From positions 1 to 64,000 of the forward strand of contig JBATLL010000091.1 in the NCBI GenBank assembly GCA_049289295.1: DNA of 64,000 bases, in the 5' to 3' direction. The notes beneath the pieces were generated by a model, which was given only the letters and a program-made list of their open reading frames with translations, was not told where the DNA came from and made no database searches. Numbering within the stretch: position 1 is the first letter of the stretch; each line of letters begins with the position of its first letter. A program made the translations under genes and the position numbers. Shown here piece after piece: positions 18,528 to 26,989 of this stretch. This DNA comes from BOKV01 sp049289295 (GTDB lineage Bacteria > Pseudomonadota > Alphaproteobacteria > Rhizobiales > Rhizobiaceae).

Positions 18528-20614
18528 CCAGCGCGGCCAACCAGGTTCCGCCATTGCGCGAGGAATTGCTGCTGGAAAAAGCAGGACAGACCTTCGTGCT
18601 GCATGATGCGCTGAGCGGGAAGTTCTTCCGGCTTGGCGAAAAGGCTTTTGCCATACTGGGAAACTGGCATCTGGTTGAAAGTGCACAAATCGCCCGTCGT
18701 GCCGCCGCTGTTCTTGGCCTTCCAGTTTCCGGTCAGGAGGTCGCCCAGCTTCTCGACTTCCTGAAGGCGAATGGCCTGGTCCGGCACCAGTTTGCTGACG
18801 CACCAGATCCGCAACTTCCGGCAAGCAGATGGCGCCTCACCACGATACAGAAGATTGCCTTTTTGAGGATTCCGCTGTTTCGCCCACAACGCCTGCTGGA
18901 CTTCGTCTATCCTTTCCTCGCATTCCTGTTCACGCGCGGCTTTCGCGCATTCCTGGCGCTCTGCATGGTGCTTGCCCTCTATCTGACCGCGCGCCAGTGG
19001 GACAGTTTCGTCTCAACCTTCATGAGTTTCATTTCGATTGAAGGCGCAGTCACATTTGCCGCCGGGCTGGTGCTGGTCAAATGCCTTCATGAGCTGGGTC
19101 ACGCGTTGATGGCGGTCCATTATGGCGTCCGTGTCCCCGTCGCTGGTATTGCTTTCATGTTGATGGTGCCGGTCCTGTTCACCGACACGACGCCAGCCTG
19201 GTGCCTTGCTTCACGAAGGCAGCGGATGATGATCGATGCTGGCGGCATGATCGCCGAATTGGTGGTCGCCATATTCGCAACCCTGGCGTGGCACATCCTT
19301 GATGACGGTCCGCTTCGCTCATTTGTCTATTCGATCGCCACGATTTCCTGGTTGCTGAGCCTGGCGATCAACCTCAATCCATTCATGCGGTTTGATGGAT
19401 ACTATCTCTTTTCCGGACTGCTGGGGGTCGAGAACCTCCAGGCCAGGGCGTTTTCCCTCGGCAGGCGGCGACTGCGTGAGTTGCTGTTTGCACTTGGCGA
19501 GAAGCCGCCCGAGACGTTCGAACCTGACAAACGACTGATCCTGGTTGGCTACGCTTACGCGACCTGGACATATCGCTTCTTTCTGGGCCTGGGCATCGCA
19601 CAGGTCGCCTACATGCTCGTCGCCAAGGCAGCGGGGATTTTCCTGCTCATCGCGTTTGTTTCATCGATGGTTCTCGTTCCGATATACAGGGAATTTGAGG
19701 AGTGGCAAAAACGTTGGCCGCTGATCGCACGCAGCAACAGGTCCCTTGTCACTGCCATGCTTGCCCTTGTGGCGCTGGCCCTGTTCATTGCGCCGATGCC
19801 AACGAGAGTGACCATTCCAGCTATCGCACGGTTTGAGCGCGAACTCGCCCTGCATCCTTCAAGCGATGCCATGCTGCTGGAAATGGCGATGTCGCCTGGT
19901 GTCCGGTTTGCGGCGGGGCAGGTGCTCGCACGCTTTTCGTCCCCTGGACTTGAGGAGGAAATTGCCCGCGCCAAGCTGGAACTTGGCCTGGTGGAAACGC
20001 GATTGCGCAGGATTGCGAGCGAACAGAGGGACAGGGCAGACCTGCGCATCCTGTTGCGCGAGCACGAAACCGCGACCACGCGACTGCGTGGTCTTATGGA
20101 AAAGCTTGCCGCGCTGGAAATGGTTGCGCCGTTTGATGGCATGGTGGATACGGTCGATCCTGAGCTCCATGCGGGTCTTTGGGTGACGATGCAAAAGCCT
20201 GTAGCGCTGGTGCACGATGCGGGAAAAGTCGTCCTCGCCGGTCTTGTCGATGAAAAGGCAGCCGCAAGTCTTGAACCGGGTGCCCGTGGCCGTTTTGTAC
20301 CTGACGATCCAGCCGCGCCATCTTGTGAGGCAAAGCTCGTCAGGCTCGGGCTGACGCCAGCCAGCACGGTGAGTGAACCCGAATTGTCAGACCGCGAAGG
20401 TGGTCGGGTGCCGGTAGCTGGCAGGCCTGAACAGGCGGAAGCGCCCGTACCGCATGGTATCTGGTATGACGCGGCGCTGGATGCACCGGATTGTCTTGAC
20501 CATCTTCACACCAGGCAGCGCGGCATCGTTCTTCTGGAAGCCGGCTGGAACAGCCTTGCCCTGTCGCTTGCACGGCGCATCGTCGCTGTCCTTGTCCGCG
20601 AAGCAAATTTCTAG
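18512..20614 (+). CDS. PqqD-like / M50 site-2-protease / HlyD fusion protein
   Basis: A 700-residue multi-pass membrane protein with three parts. Residues about 15-100 resemble a PqqD peptide-binding domain (LREELLLEKAGQTFVLHDALSGKFF). Residues about 130-430 form a site-2-protease-type membrane core with zinc motif HELGH at 193-197 and the second motif NPFMRFDG at 289-296, so the metal ligands are intact. Residues about 440-640 resemble an adaptor hairpin and lipoyl domain (LEMVAPFDGMVDTVDPELHAGLWV). It belongs to the family called putative peptide zinc metalloprotease (COG1994). It closes the cassette and has no ABC or RND partner. It could process the giant protein or replace the usual inner-membrane pump; both are inferences. 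Confidence 0.85.
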   Translation: MDRHLTSAANQVPPLREELLLEKAGQTFVLHDALSGKFFRLGEKAFAILGNWHLVESAQIARRAAAVLGLPVSGQEVAQLLDFLKANGLVRHQFADAPDPQLPASRWRLTTIQKIAFLRIPLFRPQRLLDFVYPFLAFLFTRGFRAFLALCMVLALYLTARQWDSFVSTFMSFISIEGAVTFAAGLVLVKCLHELGHALMAVHYGVRVPVAGIAFMLMVPVLFTDTTPAWCLASRRQRMMIDAGGMIAELVVAIFATLAWHILDDGPLRSFVYSIATISWLLSLAINLNPFMRFDGYYLFSGLLGVENLQARAFSLGRRRLRELLFALGEKPPETFEPDKRLILVGYAYATWTYRFFLGLGIAQVAYMLVAKAAGIFLLIAFVSSMVLVPIYREFEEWQKRWPLIARSNRSLVTAMLALVALALFIAPMPTRVTIPAIARFERELALHPSSDAMLLEMAMSPGVRFAAGQVLARFSSPGLEEEIARAKLELGLVETRLRRIASEQRDRADLRILLREHETATTRLRGLMEKLAALEMVAPFDGMVDTVDPELHAGLWVTMQKPVALVHDAGKVVLAGLVDEKAAASLEPGARGRFVPDDPAAPSCEAKLVRLGLTPASTVSEPELSDREGGRVPVAGRPEQAEAPVPHGIWYDAALDAPDCLDHLHTRQRGIVLLEAGWNSLALSLARRIVAVLVREANF

Positions 20615-20719
20615 CAGCCGGATAAACTGTTTCATGAAGCAGGCCTGTCGACACGAGCGGCTGTCTCCAGTAGGGCTGGAAACGGTGCGAACCCGGGAAA
20701 GTGTGATCTGGAGGAAAGC

Positions 20720-21235
20720 ATGTCGGTTGTTCTGTCGCTCGCTCCCCTGACAAGGGAGGCTTTTGCCCCGTTTGGCGACGTTGTGGAAACGCAGGGCGCC
20801 CACAACTATCCGATCAACAATGGAACAACGACACGCTTCCACGATCTGGCCAGGGTAGAAACCGTCGGTCCGGCCGCACGCACACTTGTCAACATTTTCC
20901 GCGGAGCCCCCTTCGAGGTTCCGATATTCCTCAGGTTGGTCGAGCGCCATCCCCTTGGCAGCCAGGCATTCTTCCCGCTGCATTCGCGTCCATGGATCGT
21001 GGTAGTGGCAGGCGACGACAATGGTCGGCCCGGCAGGCCGCAGGCCTTTCTTGTGAAACCCGATGAAGGTGGTCTGCGTGGTGTCAACTACGCGCGCAAC
21101 GTCTGGCATCATCCGCTTCTTTCCCTTGAAGCGGAGAGCGATTTCCTGATTGTTGATCGTGCGGGTGAAGGCAACAATCTCGAGGAGTTTTTCTTCGATG
21201 ACCCCTATGAGATCCGTTCGCTTGATTGCGACTGA
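20720..21235 (+). CDS. allA: Ureidoglycolate lyase
   Basis: A 171-residue protein that splits ureidoglycolate into glyoxylate and urea late in purine (allantoin) breakdown. Family features include the early segment AFAPFGDVVETQG, the pattern FLRLVERHPLGSQAFFPL in which the histidine and glutamine contact the active site, and GVNYARNVWHHPLL. GGAGGAAA at 20710-20717 fixes ATG 20720. It is transcribed away from the export cassette. Its last 31 bases overlap the end of the convergent xdhC gene, so the two messages share complementary 3' ends. A purine-catabolic context is supported by xdhC, although no other allantoin genes are in view. Confidence 0.92.
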   Translation: MSVVLSLAPLTREAFAPFGDVVETQGAHNYPINNGTTTRFHDLARVETVGPAARTLVNIFRGAPFEVPIFLRLVERHPLGSQAFFPLHSRPWIVVVAGDDNGRPGRPQAFLVKPDEGGLRGVNYARNVWHHPLLSLEAESDFLIVDRAGEGNNLEEFFFDDPYEIRSLDCD

Positions 21236-22095
21236 AGCCGATGCATGTGCAGGGCGGTCAGGATCTGCGCTGCAGTGAGCGCGGCAATCACTTCCGGTCG
21301 CTTGTCATGCACCTGCGATCCGCCGATCGGGCAGACGAGTTCACCAATCAGCGCCTCGCGATAATCATGGTCTCGGAGCCAACTGGCAAACACAGCCCGC
21401 TTCGTGGCTGATCCGATCATGCCGACATAGGCGCCATCACCGCGCGCCAGCGCTTCGGCTGTGATCAGGAAGTCGAGCGAATGCGAATGCGTCATCGTGA
21501 CAAACGCACTGGCCGGTCTTGCCTTTCGGACCTCTGCTTCTGCAATTGCCGTGCGGATTGTGCTGACAGGACTGTCCCAGCCACTGAAGGCTTCCTCGCG
21601 CGAATCGACAAGCCATGTTTTCATCGGCAACCCCGCCATGGCCGCAGCAAGCGCCTTTCCGGTATGGCCTGCGCCGAAGATCCACACCTGCGGCAGTTCT
21701 TCTGCTGCGCTAATTGCATCGGCCTCGATTTGCGCCAGCATGGCTGCATCGACACATGCGAAACCCAGAACGACCCGACCGCCACAGCATTGGCCGATCT
21801 CAGGTCCCAGGGGCACGTCCATGGTGTCGGCGCTGGCACCTTTTTCCATCATCTCCCGTGAATGCCCGATTGCGATCCATTCCAGTTGCCCGCCGCCGAT
21901 CGTTCCCGCCTGCAAGGCAGGCGTGACGAACATGCTCGCATCGCCATCGCGCGGTGCAGAGCCCTTCACGTTCGTGATGTTGACGATCATGATCGGCCTT
22001 CCGGCCTCCATTTCTCGCCTGATGGTATGAATGTGGGATAATTCGATTGCCAAGACGTCGCCAGCTTTCCTAGTCTGTGTTTCAAGTTGCACCAT
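21205..22095 (-). CDS. xdhC: XdhC/CoxI-family molybdoenzyme maturation factor
   Basis: XdhC proteins bind molybdenum cofactor, promote its sulfuration and hand it to xanthine dehydrogenase-type enzymes. This 296-residue protein has the N-terminal XdhC block (IVNITNVKGSAPRDGDASM, GTIGGGQLEWIA) and a C-terminal Rossmann domain (VWIFGAGHTGKALAAAMAG; YVGMIGSATKRA). The most upstream ATG gives residues with poor similarity at the N terminus; a TTG at 22053 is an alternative start that fits family length. It is convergent with allA and divergent from an acyl-CoA dehydrogenase gene. Xanthine dehydrogenase itself is not in the window. A possible client, the CoxSLM-like enzyme, lies about 6.4 kb away. 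Confidence 0.9.
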   Translation of the reverse strand: MVQLETQTRKAGDVLAIELSHIHTIRREMEAGRPIMIVNITNVKGSAPRDGDASMFVTPALQAGTIGGGQLEWIAIGHSREMMEKGASADTMDVPLGPEIGQCCGGRVVLGFACVDAAMLAQIEADAISAAEELPQVWIFGAGHTGKALAAAMAGLPMKTWLVDSREEAFSGWDSPVSTIRTAIAEAEVRKARPASAFVTMTHSHSLDFLITAEALARGDGAYVGMIGSATKRAVFASWLRDHDYREALIGELVCPIGGSQVHDKRPEVIAALTAAQILTALHMHRLQSQSSERIS

Positions 22096-22168
22096 GCACT
22101 ATCGGCATTTTTCCGATATTGCCCCACGATGTGCAACGGCGGATTGTGATCTTACAGTTGAGGCTCAG

Positions 22169-23365
22169 ATGGATCTCGAATTTACAGCAGAAGAAAATGC
22201 GTTCCGCCAGGAAGTTCGCGACTTCCTGCAGGAAAAATTGCCACCGCGCATTGCTGACAAGGTCAAGCTGGGAAAACGGTTGACCAAATCGGACATGGTG
22301 GAATGGCACGCGCTGCTCAACGCGCGCGGTTGGCTTGCTCCGAACTGGCCGCGCGAATGGGGTGGCGCTGGCTGGACGGCAGTGCAGAACCACATCTTCG
22401 ACGAGGAAGCCTGGGCTGCCGGTGCGCCGCGGGTCATGCCATTCGGCATCAACATGCTGGCGCCAGTTCTCATCAAATTCGGTTCGCAGGTGCAGAAGAA
22501 CCATTACCTGCCGAGGATTCTGGATGGCACCGACTGGTGGTGCCAGGGCTATTCGGAACCTGGTGCGGGTTCAGACCTCGCATCACTGAAAACCAGGGCG
22601 GAACGCCAGGGCGACCATTATGTCGTCAATGGGCAGAAAACCTGGACAACGCTTGGGCACTTTGCCGACTGGATATTCTGCCTTGTGCGCACTTCTAACG
22701 AGGGCAAACCGCAGGAAGGCATTTCCTTCCTCCTGATCGACATGAAGACACCCGGTATTTCGGTGCGCCCGATCATCCTTCTGGATGGCGAGCACGAAGT
22801 GAACGAGGTCTTCTTCGACAATGTGAAGGTACCGGCCGAAAACCTGGTCGGCGAGGAAAACAAGGGCTGGACCTATGCAAAATACCTGCTGACGCATGAG
22901 CGAACCGGCACAGCCAATATCGGCAATTCCAACGCCGCACTTGCGCAGTTGAAGGATATTGCAAGGCGCACGCTAAAGGGCGGAAAGCCGCTCAGCCGCG
23001 ATCCCCACTTCGCAGCGCGCATGGCAAGGGTGGAAATTGATCTCGAGGCGATGAAGACCACCAATCTTCGCATTCTTGTAGAAGCCGATTCAGGTGCTGC
23101 ACCCGGCCCCGAAAGCTCGATGCTGAAGATCAAGGGCACCGTCATCCGCCAGGATATCAACGATCTGGCGCGCCGGGCGCTTGGCCCGATGGCCCTGCCG
23201 TTCGTTTCCGAGGCTCTGGAGGAAGGCTACAATGAAGGGCCAATAGGGCCCGACTACGCCAATGCGCTTGCGAGCGACTATTTCAACAATCGCAAACTGT
23301 CGATCTTCGCTGGCTCCAACGAGATTCAGCGCGGGATCATCACCAAGACCAAACTCGGATTGTAA
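22169..23365 (+). CDS. Acyl-CoA dehydrogenase, large-type subunit of a pair
   Basis: A 398-residue FAD-dependent acyl-CoA dehydrogenase that introduces a 2,3 double bond into an acyl-CoA. The family signatures are CQGYSEPGAGSDLASLKT (flavin/substrate loop) and FAGSNEIQRGIITKTKLGL at the C terminus. ATG 22169 is preceded by GAGG at 22160-22163; the frame is open further upstream but without similarity. The next gene begins two bases after the stop and encodes a second dehydrogenase of a more divergent type. Paired genes of this kind, such as those described for pimeloyl-CoA dehydrogenase PimC/PimD, form mixed complexes. The substrate is not evident from sequence. Confidence 0.9.
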   Translation: MDLEFTAEENAFRQEVRDFLQEKLPPRIADKVKLGKRLTKSDMVEWHALLNARGWLAPNWPREWGGAGWTAVQNHIFDEEAWAAGAPRVMPFGINMLAPVLIKFGSQVQKNHYLPRILDGTDWWCQGYSEPGAGSDLASLKTRAERQGDHYVVNGQKTWTTLGHFADWIFCLVRTSNEGKPQEGISFLLIDMKTPGISVRPIILLDGEHEVNEVFFDNVKVPAENLVGEENKGWTYAKYLLTHERTGTANIGNSNAALAQLKDIARRTLKGGKPLSRDPHFAARMARVEIDLEAMKTTNLRILVEADSGAAPGPESSMLKIKGTVIRQDINDLARRALGPMALPFVSEALEEGYNEGPIGPDYANALASDYFNNRKLSIFAGSNEIQRGIITKTKLGL

Positions 23366-23367
23366 GC

Positions 23368-24492
23368 ATGGATTTCAGATTGAACGACGACCAGCGCATG
23401 CTGGGTGAAACGCTGGCTCGTTTCCTTTCCGACAATTATCCGCTGGACAAGCGCCACGAATTCGCGCGAAGCGATGAAGGGTTCTCCCGCCAGATATGGT
23501 CTCAGTTCGCGGAACTGGGCGTGATTGGCGCCCTGTTTGGCGAAGCGGACGGAGGCTATGGCGGAACAGGTGTCGACCTGATGGTCGTGTTCGAAGCGCT
23601 GGGCCGCACGCTGGTGGTGGAGCCCTTCCTTCCCACCCTGCTTGCCGGTTCACTGCTTGCGGAAATGGCCGGGGCAGAACATCAAGGCCTTCTTGGCGAT
23701 GTCATCGAAGGTAAGAGCCTGCTGGCGCTGGCTCATGGCGAGATGGCTGCCCGATATGACCTCGACCATGTTGCGGTCACGGCAAGCCAGGCCAATGGCA
23801 AATGGCAGGTCACGGGTCAGAAATCTGTGGTTCTGGGCGGTGGTTCAGCCGACCGGGTTCTGGTTTCTGCACGAACGTCCGGTTCGCCTGGCTCGCAGGA
23901 TGGCATTTCACTGTTCCTTGTTGATCCCGCAGCGACCGGTGTCACGCGCCGGGCATATGGTACTGTCGACGGCTATCCGGCAGCGGAAATCAGCTTCGAG
24001 GTAGCGCCGGCGAAACTGGTGGGCAACCCTGGCAAGGCATATGCGGCAATCGAGAAGGCACATGCCAGGGCCATTGTCGCGATCTGTTCCGAATGTCTTG
24101 GAGCCATGGAAGTGGCCAAGGATCTGACGATCGAATACATGCACACCCGCAAGCAGTTCGGTGTCATCATCGGCAAGTTCCAGGCGCTGCAGCATCGCAT
24201 GGCCGACGTCCTCATAGAAATCGAGCAACTGCGTTCAGCCATCATCAATGCGGCCGGTCATCTGGAATCGGATCGCAGGATCCGCGAATGGCATGTTTCT
24301 GCTGCGAAGAACTTGGCCGGTCGGGCAGGCAGACAGACTGCAGAAGAAGCTATCCAGATTCACGGCGGCATGGGCATGACCTGGGAATATCCTGTCGGTC
24401 ATTTTGCCAAGCGCATCACGATGATCGATCACATGTTTGGCGACACGGATCATCATCTCGAGCGGTTCATTGACATGGGTGAGCAGGCGTAA
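23368..24492 (+). CDS. Acyl-CoA dehydrogenase, small-type subunit of a pair
   Basis: A 374-residue acyl-CoA dehydrogenase family protein translated immediately after the larger partner. Visible features are the N-terminal helical domain (FRLNDDQRMLGETLARFL), the C-terminal domain with YMHTRKQFGVIIGKFQALQHRMAD, and IQIHGGMGMTWEYPVGH. The substrate-loop region (QKSVVLGGGSADRVLV) lacks the usual PxxGSD motif that its partner keeps, so catalysis may rest mainly on the partner or on a shared site. This split of features matches known heteromeric dehydrogenase pairs. It ends 34 bases before the convergent deiminase gene. Confidence 0.88.
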   Translation: MDFRLNDDQRMLGETLARFLSDNYPLDKRHEFARSDEGFSRQIWSQFAELGVIGALFGEADGGYGGTGVDLMVVFEALGRTLVVEPFLPTLLAGSLLAEMAGAEHQGLLGDVIEGKSLLALAHGEMAARYDLDHVAVTASQANGKWQVTGQKSVVLGGGSADRVLVSARTSGSPGSQDGISLFLVDPAATGVTRRAYGTVDGYPAAEISFEVAPAKLVGNPGKAYAAIEKAHARAIVAICSECLGAMEVAKDLTIEYMHTRKQFGVIIGKFQALQHRMADVLIEIEQLRSAIINAAGHLESDRRIREWHVSAAKNLAGRAGRQTAEEAIQIHGGMGMTWEYPVGHFAKRITMIDHMFGDTDHHLERFIDMGEQA

Positions 24493-24526
24493 CCCCAGCC
24501 ACATCAGCCCAAAACCATGAACCAGC

Positions 24527-25597
24527 TCATGCAGCGGGCATCTGCTGTGTGGCGCAGTGTATGCCGCCGCCGATTTCGCCCAGTGCGTCCACATTCAGGG
24601 TGATGATCTCACGGCCAGGATAGTGTCGACTCAAGGCATCTCGTGCCTTTTCATCACTTTCCCGATCCCCGAACTGAGCCGCCATCACCGCACCGTTGCA
24701 GACATAATAATTCACATAGGATGCGACAAAATCCTGGCTTTTCACGCGGCGTTTGCGCGGCTCGTAAATCACCTCGATGTTCAATCCGGCCTGAACCAGG
24801 GCTTCGTGCGTTTCAAGGGCTGCCTCATGGAACGGGTCGCCATCGCTGTTGCCATGAGGGAGGTTGATCAGGACGCGGCCAGGCCCGGTAAAGCGCGCGA
24901 GACTGTCAATGTGATAGTCGGTAATGTCCTCGTCATAAACGCCGGTACTCCAGATCAGTTTCTGCGCACCAAAGGCACCCAGCAGATTGGCTTCTATCTC
25001 GTCGAGCGACATGCCTGGATTGCGATTTTCATTGAACCAGGAACTTTCATGCGCGATCAGCAGGCCATGCCCATCCTGTTCCGCGCCGCCAGCTTCTCCC
25101 TTCACGCCACTGGAGATGAGTGGCAAGCCAAGGCGCGCGCCAACCAGTCGAGGAATCTGGCTGTCATTCTCGTGCACCTGCTTCTGCCCCCAGCCGTTGA
25201 ACCGGATATGGCTGACAGCCAGGCCACCCTTGCCGTCAACGGCGAACATCGGCCCGGAATCGCGACACCACAGATCTTCGGTTGGAATGTCCCAAAGTTC
25301 CACGCTTGCCGCCAGTTTGCGTCGCGCCGCCTCATGATGCTTACCGGCAGCCAGCATTGTCACCGGCTCGAATTGCGCGATGGTGTTGGCGATATCGGCG
25401 ATTGTCTGCTGAACGATAGACAGGAAATATCCATCGTCATAAACAGCGCGGCTCACGGGCCATTGCATGAATGTGCGCTGATGGCGGCCTTCTTCCGCCG
25501 GGACATGGAAACCCGACGACTGTGCACCAGCATCATTCGGCATGAGCCCCCTTGCCATCATGGCTGTGCTTCCAGCAACAAACTGCCTCCGGTTCAT
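24527..25597 (-). CDS. Agmatine deiminase family (peptidyl-arginine deiminase-like) enzyme with N-terminal export-like signal
   Basis: A 356-residue guanidine-group-modifying enzyme. Family members convert agmatine to N-carbamoylputrescine and ammonia. The conserved pieces are WCRDSGPMF, FNGWGQK, ENRNPGM, the His-Asp segment YHIDSLARF, and GGGIHCATQQ with the nucleophilic cysteine at about residue 348. ATG 25597 is chosen because the protein then starts MNRRQFVAGS, which resembles a twin-arginine signal ending at GAQ. The frame is open 112 codons further upstream but is not conserved there. The typical EGG motif is altered to AGGAEQDGHG, so the substrate could differ from agmatine. Cytoplasmic agmatine deiminases lack a signal, which makes the predicted periplasmic location notable. 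Confidence 0.82.
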   Translation of the reverse strand: MNRRQFVAGSTAMMARGLMPNDAGAQSSGFHVPAEEGRHQRTFMQWPVSRAVYDDGYFLSIVQQTIADIANTIAQFEPVTMLAAGKHHEAARRKLAASVELWDIPTEDLWCRDSGPMFAVDGKGGLAVSHIRFNGWGQKQVHENDSQIPRLVGARLGLPLISSGVKGEAGGAEQDGHGLLIAHESSWFNENRNPGMSLDEIEANLLGAFGAQKLIWSTGVYDEDITDYHIDSLARFTGPGRVLINLPHGNSDGDPFHEAALETHEALVQAGLNIEVIYEPRKRRVKSQDFVASYVNYYVCNGAVMAAQFGDRESDEKARDALSRHYPGREIITLNVDALGEIGGGIHCATQQMPAA

Positions 25598-25904
25598 CAA
25601 GATCACCGTTCCAGAACACAGACAACATTTGACTCTTTTCCCAAGAAATCCCCAGCCGCACAAGTCGCTGCCAATGCGGCATGCGACCTGCAATTGCAGG
25701 AAACAGTAGCGCCTGATCGCGACGCCGATCCGGGCAAGGCCCTGAAACAGAACCGGGTAATTGTTCAAACACAATCCGGGGGTCTTGGGCTGGAACCGCT
25801 TGCGGGAGGCCCGAATCTCGGCGAGTTTGACCAAGACACCATAGCCGCTCGCAAGAACAACTCGGCAATCCACGATGCCGTGCGTCAGGTAGAGGTACTT
25901 TGAA
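25598..25904. other. Divergent intergenic region between the deiminase and the racemase-family gene
   Basis: I see no convincing small gene, RNA or strong terminator in these 307 bases. The stretch must hold two divergent promoters, but no -35/-10 pair stands out. The deiminase frame happens to stay open through it. Confidence 0.5.
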
Positions 25905-26933
25905 ATGCGCTCAACAAAAACGATCCATGTCATTTCCGCTCATGCGGAAGGCGAAGTAGGCGATGTGATCGTTGGCGGGGTCCTGCCGCCACCGGGCGAC
26001 ACGATCTGGGAACAGAGCCGCTGGATAGCGCGCGACCAGACGCTCAGGAACTTCGTCCTGAACGAGCCACGCGGCGGTGTTTTCCGTCATGTGAACCTGC
26101 TCGTGCCACCCAGGCATCCCGATGCCCAGGCGGCATGGATCATCATGGAGCCGGAAGATACCCCTCCCATGTCCGGGTCCAACTCGATATGCGTTGCCAC
26201 CGTGCTTCTCGATAGCGGCATCATCGCCATGACGGAACCAGAAACACGCATGGTCCTCGAAGCGCCGGGCGGGCTGGTTAGGGTGCGCGCAGAATGCCGC
26301 AACGGAAAAGCCGAGAGGATTTTCGTGCAGAATGTTCCCTCCTTTGCCGCGCAATTGGACACGAAGCTTGAGGTCGAGAGTCTTGGCACGCTGACGGTCG
26401 ATACCGCCTATGGTGGCGACAGCTTCGTCATCGTGGATGCTGCAGCTCTCGGCTTTTCGCTTCAGGCCGATGAAGCGCACGACATTGCCACGCTTGGCGT
26501 CACGATCACGAATGCGGCCAATCGCCAGCTGGGATTTCGCCATCCCGAAAATCCCGATTGGCGGCATATCTCCTTCTGCCTCTTTGCCGGGCCACTTCAC
26601 GAAGGCGCTGATGGCCTGGAGACTTCTGCTGCCGTCGCCATTCAGCCAGGCAAGGTGGATCGCTCACCAACTGGCACCGCACTTTGCGCCCGAATGGCGG
26701 TTTTGCATGCGCGCGGTGTGATGAAGACCGGGGATCGGCTGACGGCGCGTTCGGTGATCGGTTCGACCTTTGCTGGCGAGATACTGGAGGAAACGAGCGT
26801 CGGCGGCAGGCCGGCCATTCGCCCCGAACTTTCCGGTCGTGGCTGGATCACCGGCATTCATCAGCACATGCTGGACCCATCAGACCCGTGGCCTGAAGGC
26901 TACAAGCTTTCCGATACATGGGGCGCGCGATAG
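25905..26933 (+). CDS. Proline racemase superfamily protein with Ser/Thr active-site pair
   Basis: A 342-residue protein of the proline racemase / hydroxyproline epimerase / trans-3-hydroxyproline dehydratase superfamily. In true racemases two cysteines act as acid and base. Here the first position is Ser90 in PPMSGSN (normally MCGHG) and the second is Thr256 in DRSPTGTA (normally SPCGT). Thr at the second position is the hallmark of trans-3-hydroxy-L-proline dehydratases, so a dehydratase-like reaction is more likely than racemisation, but Ser at the first position leaves the substrate open. GAGGT at 25892-25896 fixes ATG 25905. It is divergent from the deiminase gene, and no proline or hydroxyproline catabolic genes adjoin it. 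Confidence 0.87.
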   Translation: MRSTKTIHVISAHAEGEVGDVIVGGVLPPPGDTIWEQSRWIARDQTLRNFVLNEPRGGVFRHVNLLVPPRHPDAQAAWIIMEPEDTPPMSGSNSICVATVLLDSGIIAMTEPETRMVLEAPGGLVRVRAECRNGKAERIFVQNVPSFAAQLDTKLEVESLGTLTVDTAYGGDSFVIVDAAALGFSLQADEAHDIATLGVTITNAANRQLGFRHPENPDWRHISFCLFAGPLHEGADGLETSAAVAIQPGKVDRSPTGTALCARMAVLHARGVMKTGDRLTARSVIGSTFAGEILEETSVGGRPAIRPELSGRGWITGIHQHMLDPSDPWPEGYKLSDTWGAR

Positions 26934-26989
26934 GCTTTGCGCGTCAGGTGCACCTTGCTGTTGGCACAAGGTTGCGGCAGGTTCGCCAC

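Noticed and set aside
16248..20614. Tripartite drug efflux pump
   Set aside because: Adaptors and TolC are present, but no RND, MFS or ABC pump gene is; the M50 fusion and giant protein argue for protein export.
24557..25903. Long open frame on the plus strand opposite the deiminase gene
   Set aside because: It mirrors the deiminase codons, has no recognisable domain, and the opposite strand carries clear active-site motifs.
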